Shown: positions 23,701 through 35,582 of the stretch, one piece after another
Numbering within the stretch: position 1 is the first letter of the stretch
Layout: each line of letters opens with the position of its first letter
Source of the DNA: Stromatinia cepivora
Taxonomy: Eukaryota > Ascomycota > Leotiomycetes > Helotiales > Sclerotiniaceae
DNA length: 64,000 nt
NCBI GenBank assembly: GCA_014898415.1
Contig: RCTD01000007.1
Span: 1,488,001-1,552,000 of the forward strand
Direction: 5' to 3'
Made by a program: the position numbers and the translations under genes
The notes under the pieces: model-generated
What the model saw: only the letters and a program-made list of their open reading frames with translations
Told to the model about the DNA's origin: nothing
The model's database searches: none

Positions 23701-24640
23701 TAGTATTTCAGGTTCTGAATCGATTTCGGTTAATGCTCGATCGAGTTTCTTTCGAACTTTCGTATTTTTGAATTTGATCAGAATAATCAGTATTCTCTTT
23801 TCTGTATATTATTCGTTCTGTTGGAAATCTATCACATCATCGAGTTCTTTCAGAGTAATGGTAAAGAGTTCAGTTTGTTCATCTTTCTTATATTCTAATT
23901 GGAACTTATCGGGTTTGAATGCATATAGATCGAGGATTTCGAACGACATACAGGAGAGGCATTCATAGATCTATAGTGGTAATGTAATTGGTTGGGAAGG
24001 AAATAGGTTGAACTTGAAAGGAATCAGGACCTCTTCCTTTTCAACAAGAACCTATATTGCATTCATATTTGAAGGTTCTTGTTGTACATCACTAACTGCA
24101 ATTAATCTGCTCAATTATGAATCTCTTCGATTCCAATATTCTTCAAACTGGTCATCTCGTCGATCAATATCTTGTTAAACTAATCGATCGATCTTCCGTT
24201 TGCGAAGGGATGATTAGATAACAAAGAGATTATTCGAATAAAAAATGGTACAAGATCTCTCTTTAGGTCATTCAAAACGTTTATTGAAGCAATCGAACTT
24301 CGCTCGAATCTTTAATAATTAAAGTCTATTTAAAATAACACTATAACTCCCTAATTCAGTAATAAGGAAAGAGACAAAAAATTATTCACAGCCATCGACC
24401 ATTAAATTAAGGAATATAAAATAAATAATAATATAACCTTATACACCATTATACCCTTTAACTTCAATTGAAACTTTAAACAGTATAATTCTAGATTTGA
24501 ACATAAAAAATAAACAAGTAAAGAGTATAATATTAATAAAAACAAATCCATTTGCTCCAGAATCAATGAGTACTCTTGATCGATAAGTATAACCATTTTT
24601 CGAAAGATTGCAAAGAAAAATAAATACTTCTCCTCCCATA
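20720..24640 (-). pseudogene. Degenerate pol of the gypsy element (PR-RT-RNH-IN-chromodomain)
   Basis: In minus-strand order: aspartic protease with LIDSGAN at about 24550-24570; RT from about 23650, with LFVKKPNNSLRFCINFRLLN and IFTKLDIR; the polymerase box at 23122-23133 reading Tyr-Phe-Asn-Asp instead of Tyr-x-Asp-Asp; and the RT thumb and RNase H (NYKVYDKEILSI, VYIDYKAF, FGKDNPFANALT) at about 22330-22640. Next come the integrase zinc region and core (VIMDYYSF, LIIIDRLIK, DIIVSDCGPQF) at about 21540-22190. Last is a C-terminal chromodomain with TWYPISDFK and DFHLANP at about 20720-20800. Stops occur throughout. The Asp-to-Asn change in the polymerase box alone would abolish activity. Confidence 0.88.
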
Positions 24641-24799
24641 AATTTAATTAGATCAAGAAATCTTATATCCTATATAACGCTTAGAATAGAAACAAAGTCT
24701 AAACGTTTGATTTTAAACGCTTTTCTTCTTCTAAACAGGCATTCTATATAATTTCAATTGTAGCTTCTGAACTGAAATCTTTTTCGGTATCCCGATATT

Positions 24800-26300
24800 C
24801 TTCGAATTCTTTTGCTTCTTTTTATACTGTCTCGATCTCATTGAGGTTATCGATACGAAGCATTGATATATGTACTGCTCTAGAAGAGGGAGAAAGCGAC
24901 GAGCATTTAAAGTTCGAATAATTATTGGGTGTGGTAGGGCCGGTGTATCCGGGAAGAGTATTCCGGAATGAAAATGGTTTCGGGAATATAAAGATTCCAA
25001 AATTGGAGCTATTAGAGCTCCGAAAAAGTTGTAAGGGATTCGTAATAGCTATTGATTTGCGAATAATTACAAGAGCTTCTCGATCAATGTGGTATCGGTT
25101 TTGTTTTTGTAATGAAACTTCGTTTTGATCTACTCTAATAAATATATTCGCGAGTTCTTTTGTAATCTTGCAATCCTTGATAAATATTACTACCATTTGC
25201 AAAAGAAAATCGGAAATCTTTTATTCGAAATCCCTGAATAGGATTTTATCATTAGTAATCTCTGTTTAGATAACAAATAATCTGAACTTTCTATATTATT
25301 TTAAGAAATTACTATATCGAATCGTATTAGGTATAATCTATATCTTGTATTGAAAACGAGTATTATCGATTTCAACCGGGTTCCGATAAATCACTACAAA
25401 TTATTCAATCAATTCGAGTACCGTGAATCGGGGCATTTGTATGTAAAGAGCATGACAATGTACTTATATTTCCGATTCGGTTTGGTTGATTACATATATA
25501 CAGCATTGCGTTTCATTCTTAAGTAATGTAGTATACAGCTCGAATCGTTCTATAACTAATAATTGCTACAAACTAACTTTAAATTCAATACCATTGCTAA
25601 GTTTAATAATAAGATTTGTAGATTTTGATATATATACATCTTGCTACGAGTTGTAATTAGCACAGGAATACGATCTTGATCAATTAGATCGGCTTTTTGA
25701 GTAAAAGGACCCCTGATTATTAAATAGATTATCACTTTTTGAAAGGGAAGGAGAATCCTCAAAGGGTCTTAAATGATCAGATTATCTGATCGAAGTTTTC
25801 TTCCTTTAATTTCAGAATCTTCAGGTTTGCTTAAATGAAGGTTCTTAAATTTCGATTGAAAGAATAAAGGGAATTCTAGGTACTATTATTAACCTGGATA
25901 CTTATATAAGTATTATTTGGAATTCAAAAGAAGATTGTATTGTTGTAGAGTTCGTTGTTATTATAGCTTTCAATTATTGATTCTCTTTTTTCAAATTTAT
26001 AATTATTGTATAGAAATCTTATAATTGTAATAATGGTTCGGAAGAAACAATTGAATTGTTGGAAGCATCGGTTTTATATATTGGAATCTTCTTTTTATCA
26101 ATCTTCTTTCTTCCAATGGTAATGTTATCCAATTTTGTATTTATATTTTCTTCGAAGGGTTGTTGAAATAATTGAAGAGAAGAAGAGAATTCCTTAGAAT
26201 ATACTTTCGAAGGTTCGAAATGTACAGGAAGAGGAATTTGTTGTATTATAAAAATGATGGTACACTTTTAAAAATGTTTATATCTTCATCGATTAGATTG
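24800..26300 (-). pseudogene. Degenerate gag region of the gypsy element
   Basis: Between the 5' LTR and the protease. The longest surviving minus-strand piece (25202-24822) has an AIRIDNRL-like stretch (NIFIRVDQNEVSL...) and a Ser/Asn-rich tail resembling the C-terminal part of fungal gypsy Gag proteins. The rest is broken by stops. Confidence 0.5.
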
Positions 26301-26423
26301 GAATAAATCTTCTTCCTTTGAATATAACGTTTGTAAAAGTTCACCTAAAAAGGTATTATTAAAGTAAGATATTATTTGAAAGGCCATTAAATGACCGGAT
26401 ACTTATAAATGAATTATAGATAA

Positions 26424-26705
26424 TATAATGTATAAGAATTATAATAAAACTGAATAAACAGAATCAATTATATTCTTTAGAATTTACAATTGAAGAATTA
26501 TAATTTGTAAAGAGCAATTAGATATATATATACAAATATTCATTCGTAAGTTGCAGGATTATGTGTATATATTATTAGGGTCACCATTTTACTATACTAA
26601 ATCGTATGAATCGTAACGTATATACACGGACGATCAGTTCATCAATGGATATGGGAGATAAGAGGTATCACGTGGTTAGCCTCCTGTGGTTCACGATTCG
26701 TGACA
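26424..26705 (-). repeat. 5' LTR of the gypsy element
   Basis: 282 bp. Its element-internal side (about 26424-26560) is heavily mutated by transitions, starting TATAATG where the solo LTR has TGTGACG. The outer ~90 bp are almost identical to the solo LTR, so mutation load changes abruptly within one LTR. Confidence 0.92.
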
Positions 26706-27752
26706 AAAGATAAAGATTAGAATAGATTTCTAGAATTGATTTCGAAATAGATAATAATATATATACAATATATAAAAATTTATAGTATTATAGATTTGTA
26801 AATTCGAAAATTTTGATTGATAATATGATATTCTATATAAGAGAGAAGAAGGGTTCACGCTTGGCTATATAGTAGTCAATGGATGCCTAAGGCATCCACA
26901 GTATCTAGGAACGGGTTGAACCCGTGACAAGGTCCTACCACCGCCGTAATATCTCTTCTTAAAAAAAGCTATATTTCTTTTTCTTCTTTCAATAAAAGAA
27001 TATAATAGAAATTATATAATAATATAAGATAAGAAATATTCTTTTTTCTATCAAATTCATTAATGAAATTAAGTATTTATTATCTTTATTAATTTAATTT
27101 TATTTTATTAATAAGAATAAGAAAAGATTTAATAGAATAGATTATCCTTATAAAGATTCAGAATTTTGATGATTAGAGTAATGATAAAATTCAAAATATT
27201 ATAAGAATAATTTCGAATTCTAGATTATAATGATAATTATAAAGTTTTTTTGAAACTCCTTTTCTCTCCCCTTTTTTTCTGAATTTTAAAACTCCTATTA
27301 TATTTTGAAAATTTTACTGAACTTTTTTCTTTCCTATCCTTCAAATTGAAGAACACCCTCCTCTTCTTTAATCAAAGAAAAGAGAGGAGGCCAGTTTGAA
27401 TACACTGGAATTAATGCGTCAAGGTATATAGCTAAGCAGAAAGTACATCATTGACTGGCTATATAGTCTCTAAGTGAGTTTCATGGACAATAACGAGCCG
27501 TTGTTAAGGATGGCGATGAATTAGATGTTTATGGATTTTTACAGTGAACACTCATCCATTCGTGCAACTTAAACTTTTGCCTCTTTACTATTCCTGGGAC
27601 TGTGGAATGCGTTTATTAGTGATATTAACGATAAAATTGATACTCTCTAGATATGAAAAAAAAAACACAGTGCAGAAGAAGGCTTCTCTTATATCAGAGA
27701 AATGATTCTAAAGACACAAGCTACCAACTAATCTTACTGTCGGAATATGAAT

Positions 27753-27794
27753 CACGTGCATGGTAAGGATGGTAAGGATGGTAAGGATCACGTG
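27753..27794. repeat. Three GGTAAGGAT copies bracketed by CACGTG palindromes
   Basis: CACGTG at 27753-27758 and 27789-27794 enclose three tandem copies of the 9-mer GGTAAGGAT. CACGTG is the classic E-box/bHLH site, but no gene start is close, so the role is unknown. Confidence 0.7.
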
Positions 27795-29167
27795 CCCATT
27801 AGTGTTTGCACTAGTGCCTCGGCATACACCATTATATAGCTCTTCACCTTCCTTAGAATCTAGCTCTTTAGGCAAAATCAAAACGTGTTAACCAAAAGAG
27901 TTGAATACGTTCGTTGATAAGCTTCACTTCCCCATATACAGTTGTCCCGACACTTACAGAGGCGACTTTAACTTGAGGAACTGGTGCTTAAAGATATGAA
28001 TGACCGATGATTTGAAGTTTGCTGGTTGTGTTGCGTCAACAGATGGAAAATCAAACGGGTGAAAGTATATATTTACAATGTTCGATATGGTAGGACTGCC
28101 ACTTTGAGAGAAAGTGGACACGGCTCTCCCATAGAAACTATTAAGCGAAGTATGCCAATAAACGAGAGATTTGTGCATTTGTGCCGTATTCTGGATTTTC
28201 ATCTCAATAGGAGTGACTATTCAGATTTTTACCACCAGAAAAACTGGATGTAATACCCATCATTTAAGATCTCGCCGTATCGCCTTGGATAGTGGAGAGG
28301 CTATGATTCGACGATACTTTGTGTTAGAAAAATGGTGTTACTCAAGCGTGTATGAATTTAACCGAGGATTTAAGAATACATCAACTAACAACAAACCCCA
28401 AATCAATAATAGGTCCCAACCATAGAAACCCCAATATTATAAGATCTTACACTTATATCTTGCCACTTCCAATCCTCTAGATATTCAACAAAACTCTTAG
28501 GTAAAAAGAATAATATTAGAAACTTTCAACTGTTCATCCGAGTTGCCAATTTCTACCTAGACTTCTGATCCATTCTACACGTTTGAAGGAATAGGGATTC
28601 TGGCAGCGCATCTCAATAACTTGATTATGAGATGGTTCTTAAGAGATAGTGAAAGCCCCAAAAGAGCCTAGCCTAAACGCAAGGAATCAAGCCCAATCGA
28701 ACTAAGAAAGAGAGGGAAGATTAGTGAGGTGCATTCGAATGAGTATGAAGCGCAAGCACCCTAGAGAATCTGGACGTAAGGAATCAAAAAAAGCCCCCCA
28801 TAGAGGAAGAAACCCAAAGGAATACTCAGAAGTTGAAGAATCTATCCGGAATCTACGACGAAGCTGACGGGCGGGAAGGAAGAGAATAGGCAGAACAATA
28901 AATTAGTGCTCGTAGAACAATACGAGCAGATCTTGGTGAGGATAGCGAGGTGTAAATATGATGATGGAGATATCAGGGAGAAAGGAGAAAGAAGAAAGGA
29001 GATTATTGCATTAGACAGAGTATTCTCCGTGTAGTGAGCACAAAAACGACGCTTGTAATATTTATAAACAAGATATAAGATATGTACTAGATGGTAAACA
29101 TGTATTCATTTCCTCGACGAATTCTTCATCCATTAATTCTATGCAATAAATTTCATCTCATCTCATA

Positions 29168-29237
29168 CAACCATCCCTCCAACCATCCCTCCAACCATCC
29201 CTCCAACCATCCCTCCAACCATCCCTCCAACCATCCA
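29168..29237. repeat. CCATCCCTCCAA 12-bp minisatellite
   Basis: Nearly six perfect copies of the 12-mer. Confidence 0.9.
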
Positions 29238-30118
29238 CCTCCTTAAAAATCTATAAATAAAAACCCAAATAAACCAATTGCAAAATCAAGCCACAAAAAC
29301 CCATCCACATCACCTCCCACATCACCTCGTTCACTCACCAAAAAACCGCAAGAACCATCACAGTATTTCCAACTCCCAATCTTATCATAAATACCAACCA
29401 GCACTTTCTTCCTCTCTATACTATACACAAACCCCTGTATTCATCCAGGGACTGAAAAAACGCGAGCCAAGCTCTATCCATCCCGTCCACATTCCACATT
29501 TATATCCCTTCCCATCAATTCAACCCTCAAACTTCCTATCAAAATTCACATTTCCTCATTACCCACCACCCATTATTAGGTATCAGAAAGCAGAGTGTAA
29601 AGACACTCATTAAAAGCTCCTACGTATAGCCTGCAAAATATCATAGCATCCCTCCCATATCATCACAAACAAGAACCTGTCGATACCATGGTATACACCC
29701 ACTTAATTTCCAGAACCCGGACCACAGGGAAATTTGAGATATCAGAACATTCCTACATACGGCTGGTGGGTAGGACGGAGATATATAGTGATAGGAATTC
29801 CCAGGTGAAGGAGGCGTTATGAAACGCAACTAGGAAGAAGAGAAGGGTTGATACTCATGCCGTTTGAATTAATATAAATAAGTAGAGAAAGTAAGTATTT
29901 AATGAAGGTATGTAATGCATGCAATACTACATCACAAAAAGGCCCACCAGGGAGAAGATATACATGGTATCATTGTCTACTACTCATATTTCTAAATGCC
30001 CTGAACGTGTTCTGTCCGTTATAAAGATATCGATCTATTCATGAATATTCTATATCAATCCTATGCTCAGCTCATAATATCTTCTATCAAAGAATTCCTA
30101 TCCATAAAGCTCATGCGA

Positions 30119-31842
30119 CTATGAAAATCTCGAATTTGTATTCGAGCGACTGCTGTTGCCTGCTCCTCCACACCAACAGCTTACGTCTCCATCTTTCTCA
30201 ACCTGAACCACAACATCTACACCTTTACTCAAAAGGAATGCTCTTGTTCTTGTCAAAACATCTTCAAGATCCGATCCTCTGGTTGCAACAACATGCATAA
30301 CTCCTAATACCGTTTGATTCTTATCGCCTAGCCAGAACTTTGGAACGGTGTAGGCTTGAACTCCACGTAAATCACTCACGCCAGTCAATGTATTTCGTAG
30401 GTTGTATTCAGTATCATCAGGGATGGTTAGGAGTAGTTTCTTAGCACTACTCTTGACCAGAGGAATTGAGGAAAGGAAGATAAGAACCGCGATGAGACAA
30501 GATGCGAGAGGATCCCAGCCAGACCATCCGACAAAATGTATTAAGATCGTAGAGACAATGACTGCAGCACTGCCCATTGTATCTGCTAGTACATGAAGAA
30601 AGATACCTCTCATATTTTCATTGTCATGCGAATGACCTCCATGTGAATGTGAATGTGAATGATCATCGTGGAGAATTGAGGGCTGTTTCTTATGATCGTG
30701 TTCGCAAGGTCCATCATGGGAATGAGAGTCGCGAGAATGAGAATGAGAATGCCCGTGAGAATGCCCGTGAGAATGCCCGTGAGAATGTCCATGAGAATGT
30801 TCATGATCATGTCCGTGATCATGCCCGTGATCATGATCGCCATGGTCATGTCCATGATGATGATGACCAAAACAAGCCATACCTACCAAATTGACTGCCA
30901 ATCCCAAGGAACTGACAACAAAAAGTTCCATCAATCGTTTCGTTTCTCGTCCTTCTGCTAATCGTTCAGTCGCTTCTATCATAATTTCAATGCTAATAAG
31001 TCTGCAAAGCTGTTAGCCAGTGTCGACGGTTTGAAAAAGGTTTACTTACATGAGAAATACACCGTTTCCAAATCCCGACAAACTCTCAATCTTTCCAAAT
31101 CCATATGGAAACCTCTGACTCGGTGGCCATTTACTTGCAACTGCAGCAAACAATCCCACTCCAAGTGCCAAACAATCAAAAAACATATGTATACTATCGC
31201 TCAAAAGGCCGAGAGAATCGGTGACGAATCCATAAAATGCTTGAACTATCATGAAGGCAAAATTGAGACTGATCGGATTAGTGTAATTCTCCTATAAATC
31301 TAGAAGAATGCCAACCTCATAAAATAAAATATCCTTCTTGAATCTTTACTCGCTAGAATTGTATGTAAAAGGGGCCATTTTTGCGCGTATGGCAGTATCA
31401 AGCTTGTGAATCGCGATTTCGTCTCTGTCGTTGTACTGTGTGTATGGTCGTGGTCATGATCATGATGATGGTTGTGAGGTGTAACATGTACATCATTCAT
31501 CGGAGGTTCATAAGTTCCAAATGATGTTTCCTTTTCAAAGTTGGCAGACATAGGAGTTGCTTCACCATATGAGGGTGATGGTAGATATGATGTGGAGCGT
31601 TCATGGCTGTGATTGTGTGTATGGCCATGATCGTGTTGGTGTTCATGTTCATGGAGAGTTTCGGAATGATCGTTAGAATGACTATGTAGACTTGAGGTCG
31701 ATTGATTCAACGGTCTTGATCTATTCGCAGAGTATTGTGATCGAGTTGAATGTGAATGTGAGGGAGAATGCGAATGTGAATGTCCATGTCCATGATGACT
31801 ATTCGTAATTGCTGAAGCTGGTAGAGAATATGATGAGGCCAT
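30119..31842 (-). CDS. Cation diffusion facilitator zinc transporter, MSC2/ZnT5-like, His-rich
   Basis: Exons 31842-31316, 31268-31050 and 31001-30119 give 542 aa. The first intron is only 47 nt. The N-terminal ~150 residues are cytosolic and His/Ser-rich. The CDF domain starts at about residue 170. The TM2 metal site is His203/Asp207 (SDSIHMFFD) and the TM5 site His385/Asp389 (FLHVLAD), the expected HxxxD pairs. Between TM4 and TM5 is a very long His loop (about 294-373) built of GH/SH/DH dipeptides and encoded by a 12-bp tandem repeat. KWPPSQRFPYGFGKIESLSG matches the MSC2/ZnT5 branch, which moves zinc into the ER and early secretory pathway. It is shorter than yeast Msc2 because the extra N-terminal membrane segments are absent here, unless an upstream exon was missed. 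Confidence 0.88.
30743..30800. repeat. 12-bp coding repeat for the His-rich loop
   Basis: Five tandem copies of a GAGAATGCCCGT-like unit, encoding Gly-His-Ser-His on the minus strand inside the zinc transporter. Copy number is likely to vary between strains. Confidence 0.85.
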
Positions 31843-33056
31843 AACTTTGTGAGTTACCTATGGAATGGATAGAACGAGCTATGAAGCTCGTATGTATTCA
31901 ACCTCTCCACATATATTTGTCGTTGTCCTTATTATCTCACTACCGTATCTGTTTTGATTTGCGCCGAGATACGTCGCCTCCAGTAGATTGTAGAAAGCTT
32001 TGACAATCCAAGTGGATAAGTAGAATTGGCAGATGCAGGAAGAGATTCAATTAATATATATCCTCGTTCTTCACCTCAACAAGTTGATTATTTTCAATGA
32101 AAGAGCGTGAAGGTTTGAATTGAACACAAAAGTAACAGAAATGGAAAGTACAAGTACAAGAATCGACACAATCTTAGGAAAGTCCCTCGGAATTAAGCTG
32201 ATGATCCTACAAATCTTGGAAGAATTGATAGAAACCAATAAGGAAGGACGACTCAGCCCAACCAAGACTTTGGAGTTTTTCCCCTGGATGGTTACTCATT
32301 AGGAAAGTGCAATTCAAGTAGTTTTTAGCCAATCAATTATCTTAAAAAGAATCCCACTTGCCTTTTTGAAAGTTAACGTAAAACGAGAAGTGATTGAAAT
32401 AGCGAGAAGAATTACGATCTAAACTTATTCGGGTACTCTACACACTTTTTTCTATTCTAGCTGACTCAGCAACGTTACCGAACCTATTCCAGTGTCACGG
32501 TTTACAAGTAAAACGTAACGGTGGCTTATTTTCAACCAACCACATTGGAATTTAATTATTTAAGCTTTGCGTACTTGTACTTGTACTGTACTGTATTCTG
32601 CAATATTTCTACTTGGGTAGTACATTCGGGGGGATGATATGAATGGCTATTGAGTAATACTCAATTGAGTTTAGCTTTTGAAGATTTTTCTTAAAGTAGC
32701 ATGATGACAAGGTGATCACCTGCATCTAAACCAATTTAAATCATATTGCCATTCATGACCGCCTTTTATCAATGATTTTGCCGATCACCGACTTTTGATC
32801 TGGTGAAGTATGAAGTGGAGTGAAAGTGAAAGATCATAAATTTGAAGAGCAGGATATGGATTCATTCAAAACTCTCCTTCTTTAAACTTCAAACTTCACT
32901 TTGCCAAGGTGTCTACTTGCGACAAACTTTACCATCTTCTTTTCTCAAATAAGCTTAAGAATTTCTCAGATATGAAGGCATAATCTATCTTCTATTCATA
33001 GTTTCTGATGGGGGACGGACTATCTGGAAACATCATCTGAATCTAAAGACCACGTC
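31843..33056. other. Divergent intergenic region, zinc transporter / ALG1
   Basis: Promoters of two divergent genes. It contains a TACTTGTACTTGTACTG tract at about 32572-32590. No gene is seen. Confidence 0.5.
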
Positions 33057-34533
33057 ATGCTAGAGAATCTTCTAACGTTGGCTACAATAATTTCTACCTT
33101 ATTTACAATTACTCTCCTCTTAATACCGAAACGATATATCAAACATTCGCCTCCAATGGCTACTCGAAATGGTGAAGTTGTCGAGCCTAAGATTTCAGTT
33201 CAGGTTTTGGTTTTGGGAGACATTGGACGAAGTCCTCGAATGCAATATCATGCTATGAGTATAGCAAAACATGGTGGAAGAGTCGACCTTATTGGATATC
33301 AAGGTATGCAAGCTTGGTAATGAGTTCACTACGAACTTGTGCTAAACATTGTGCAGAATCCGAGCTACCTTCTGGTTTGACTGATAATCCTCTAATCACA
33401 ATCGTACCTTTACCATTACCACCACCCGTTTTACGAGATGGTAGTGTGCCATTTTTCTTAGCAGGCCCTTGCAAGGTCTTATGGCAGATTTGGACTTTAT
33501 TTGTAGCTTTATGTTATACTACAAAACCAGCAAGATGGCTTCTAGTTCAGGTAGGGTGCCCGACTCTCTTGTCCACTACTTGTCTAACATTCATAGAACC
33601 CTCCTTCAATTCCTACCTTTTTCGTCGCATACCTCGTTTGCATTTTAAGAAATACACATTTAATAATCGATTGGCATAATTACGGCTGGACTATACTTGC
33701 AGGAACAAGAGGCTCCAAGCATATCTTCGTTCGACTTTACAAATGGTATGAAGCTTTCTTGGGATCATGGGCACCAACAGTTTCATTCACAGTTTCGAGA
33801 GCCATGGAGCGCCAATTACGCGATAGTCCATATAAGATAAAGTCACCTATATTTACTCTTCATGATCGACCTGCATCCATTTTCCAACCTATTACCGATC
33901 AAGAGAAACGACGTGCATTCCTTCAACGATTACCTGAAACGAAAGATCATGTTGATGCTATCATGAATGGAGATGTACGATTGCTAGTTAGCAGTACATC
34001 GTGGACACCTGATGAGGATTTTAACCTTCTTCTGGATGCCCTCGTTAAATATGGACCATTTGCCGAATTCGATTGTCCACCAATTCTTGCCATCATCACT
34101 GGAAAAGGACCACAGAAACAAATGTATCTTGACCGAATTGCAGAACTTACCGAAAGTTATGATCTAGTTAATGTTACGATCAAAACCGCATGGCTTGACA
34201 TTGAAGATTATGCCTCGCTACTTGCATGTGCGGATCTCGGAGTATGTTTACACAAGAGTAGTAGTGGTGTAGATTTACCCATGAAGGTGGTAGATATGTT
34301 TGGAGCGGGATTACCAGTAGTTGGATATGATCAATACTTTAGTTGGCCTGAATTGGTCAAAGAAGGTATTAACGGATGGGGATTTACAACAGCAGATGAT
34401 CTTGCTGATATTTTGGAGGAAGTCTTCAAGGATACCAGTGGCAAGGAGTTAGCGAGATTGAAGAAGGGGGCTATAGAGGAGGGAAGAAAGAGATGGGATG
34501 AAGAATGGGATGGGGTTGCAGGAAGACTTTTAG

Positions 34534-34547
<14 letters not shown>
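33057..34547 (+). CDS. ALG1: Chitobiosyldiphosphodolichol beta-mannosyltransferase ALG1
   Basis: Exons 33057-33303, 33357-33550 and 33597-34547 give 463 aa, the normal length. The N-terminus has one membrane anchor (residues ~4-24). The GT33-family features follow in order: [17 protein letters not shown] near residue 50, which contacts the dolichol-linked acceptor; [12 protein letters not shown] near 175; [11 protein letters not shown] near 310; and the C-terminal GDP-binding block [19 protein letters not shown] followed by VDMFG-GLPV near 390-420. ALG1 adds the first mannose to GlcNAc2-PP-dolichol on the cytosolic face of the ER, so it is essential for N-glycosylation. All splice sites are GT-AG and in phase, and no residues look lost. 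A short GATT repeat follows the stop codon. Confidence 0.95.
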
Positions 34548-34565
<18 letters not shown>

Positions 34566-35582
34566 AGACAAGGTGGATGATAGAGTTGTAAATAATGTAC
34601 AAAATATTAGATCATAGACAATATCATCAAACAATTGTGGTAGAATCACCAGGATATCAGCGGATAATTAACAGGTGCATGCTGAAATCATCAGCCCTAT
34701 CACGATGGTAGTATCCACACTTTCACGTACCTAATTTTGACCCCAACCCCGCCATAAGATGCTACAGTACATTCCATATGTATATCAGGAATTCAATGCA
34801 TCATTAGTCACAGGAGAATTGCTTCGGTCAATCTATTCTTAACAAACAAACCTATGGATAACTCAAAATCCTTCTTAGGGGCTTGGCCGGAACATGGCCT
34901 TCAGTGACCTAAACACGGATATCATCGATTGCAACCCAACTACGTTAACGTTTGATATTCGGTCACTATTGGTTCGTTATTGTGTAACGGGGAGGAAGAG
35001 GAGGAAGAGTGAAAGCTTTAGTGATTTATTGTGCTATGGTCCGTATATCCCTTAATTACTAGGTAGTAATTGTATGTTGTATATCCGAATATCCGAACAG
35101 ATGGAAGGAAGGTGAGAGGAGTATCAAATCATAGTAGACAATATTGGGAAGGTTAATTGCTCTACTCTTGACGATGCACTTCAACGGAATTATAAACTTC
35201 TTTCGCATTAAAAATCAAGATGGCTCGTACAGTATAAGTATTGTCTCATTTCAATTTATTTCTGAAGGCAACTACTAGGTAGACAATCCTCATTTTGATA
35301 CCTACACGACATCTGTATTATGTAATAACTATTTTTGGTATAGCTTAGGCTTCTAAAACGACTGAGCCACAATGACGCTTACCCATTCGCATTGATTAAC
35401 CGCCTCATATCTATTCTTCATTTCCATCTCTCCTTCCTTCTTTCTTCTTTCTTCTTTCTTCTTTCATCGACTTTTGAAATATTAACATATTTCTCCTTTA
35501 CAATTTTTATTTTTTTCAATATCATAACAGAAATTATATAGAAGTTAACCATCGAAATTTGCTTTCAAATAAAGTCGCCACC
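34548..35582. other. Intergenic region between ALG1 and the membrane-protein gene
   Basis: No gene is seen. A CT-rich stretch (about 35410-35470, TTCTTTC units) lies ~110 bp upstream of the next start codon and probably belongs to its promoter/leader. Confidence 0.5.

Larger units (their letters stand above)
19660..26705 (-). mobile_element. Full-length, RIP-inactivated Ty3/gypsy chromodomain retrotransposon
   Basis: A 7046-bp element bounded by two 282-bp LTRs (19660-19941 and 26424-26705) and by a perfect 5-bp target duplication AAAGA (19655-19659 and 26706-26710). Transcription runs on the minus strand: a G-rich polypurine tract directly abuts the left LTR, and the domains read right to left as gag, aspartic protease, reverse transcriptase, RNase H, integrase and chromodomain. 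That order (integrase after RNase H) and the chromodomain place it among Ty3/gypsy chromoviruses. All domains are interrupted by stops and by Cys-to-Tyr, Trp-to-stop and Asp-to-Asn changes. The element is dead unless supplied in trans. Confidence 0.93.
15781..27420. other. AT-rich, RIP-type block packed with dead retroelements
   Basis: The base composition drops sharply to mostly A and T, with frequent stops in all frames and almost no intact coding sequence. Three copies of the same 282-bp LTR inside it differ from one another mainly by C-to-T and G-to-A changes, the signature of repeat-induced point mutation. Less-mutated islands remain at about 15.9-16.3, 17.25-18.03 and 26.62-26.95 kb. 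Confidence 0.9.
27421..30118. other. 2.7-kb intergenic region, right flank of the AT-rich block
   Basis: Composition returns towards normal, but I find no supportable gene. It contains a triple 9-bp repeat between two CACGTG boxes, a purine-rich stretch (28640-29000) with several small broken frames that might be an old pseudogene, and a 12-bp minisatellite. Confidence 0.5.

Noticed and set aside
19660..26705. Identification as the known Botrytis element Boty
   Set aside because: As I recall it, Boty has LTRs about twice as long as these 282-bp repeats; without a database I will not name the family.
29278..29613. 111-codon plus-strand open frame
   Set aside because: His/Pro/Ser-rich, starts next to a minisatellite, no homology recognised.
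30577..30961. Plus-strand frames opposite the zinc transporter
   Set aside because: Antisense of the GHSH repeat, which gives repetitive VNV/ENA/RMR-type translations; the minus-strand gene explains the region.
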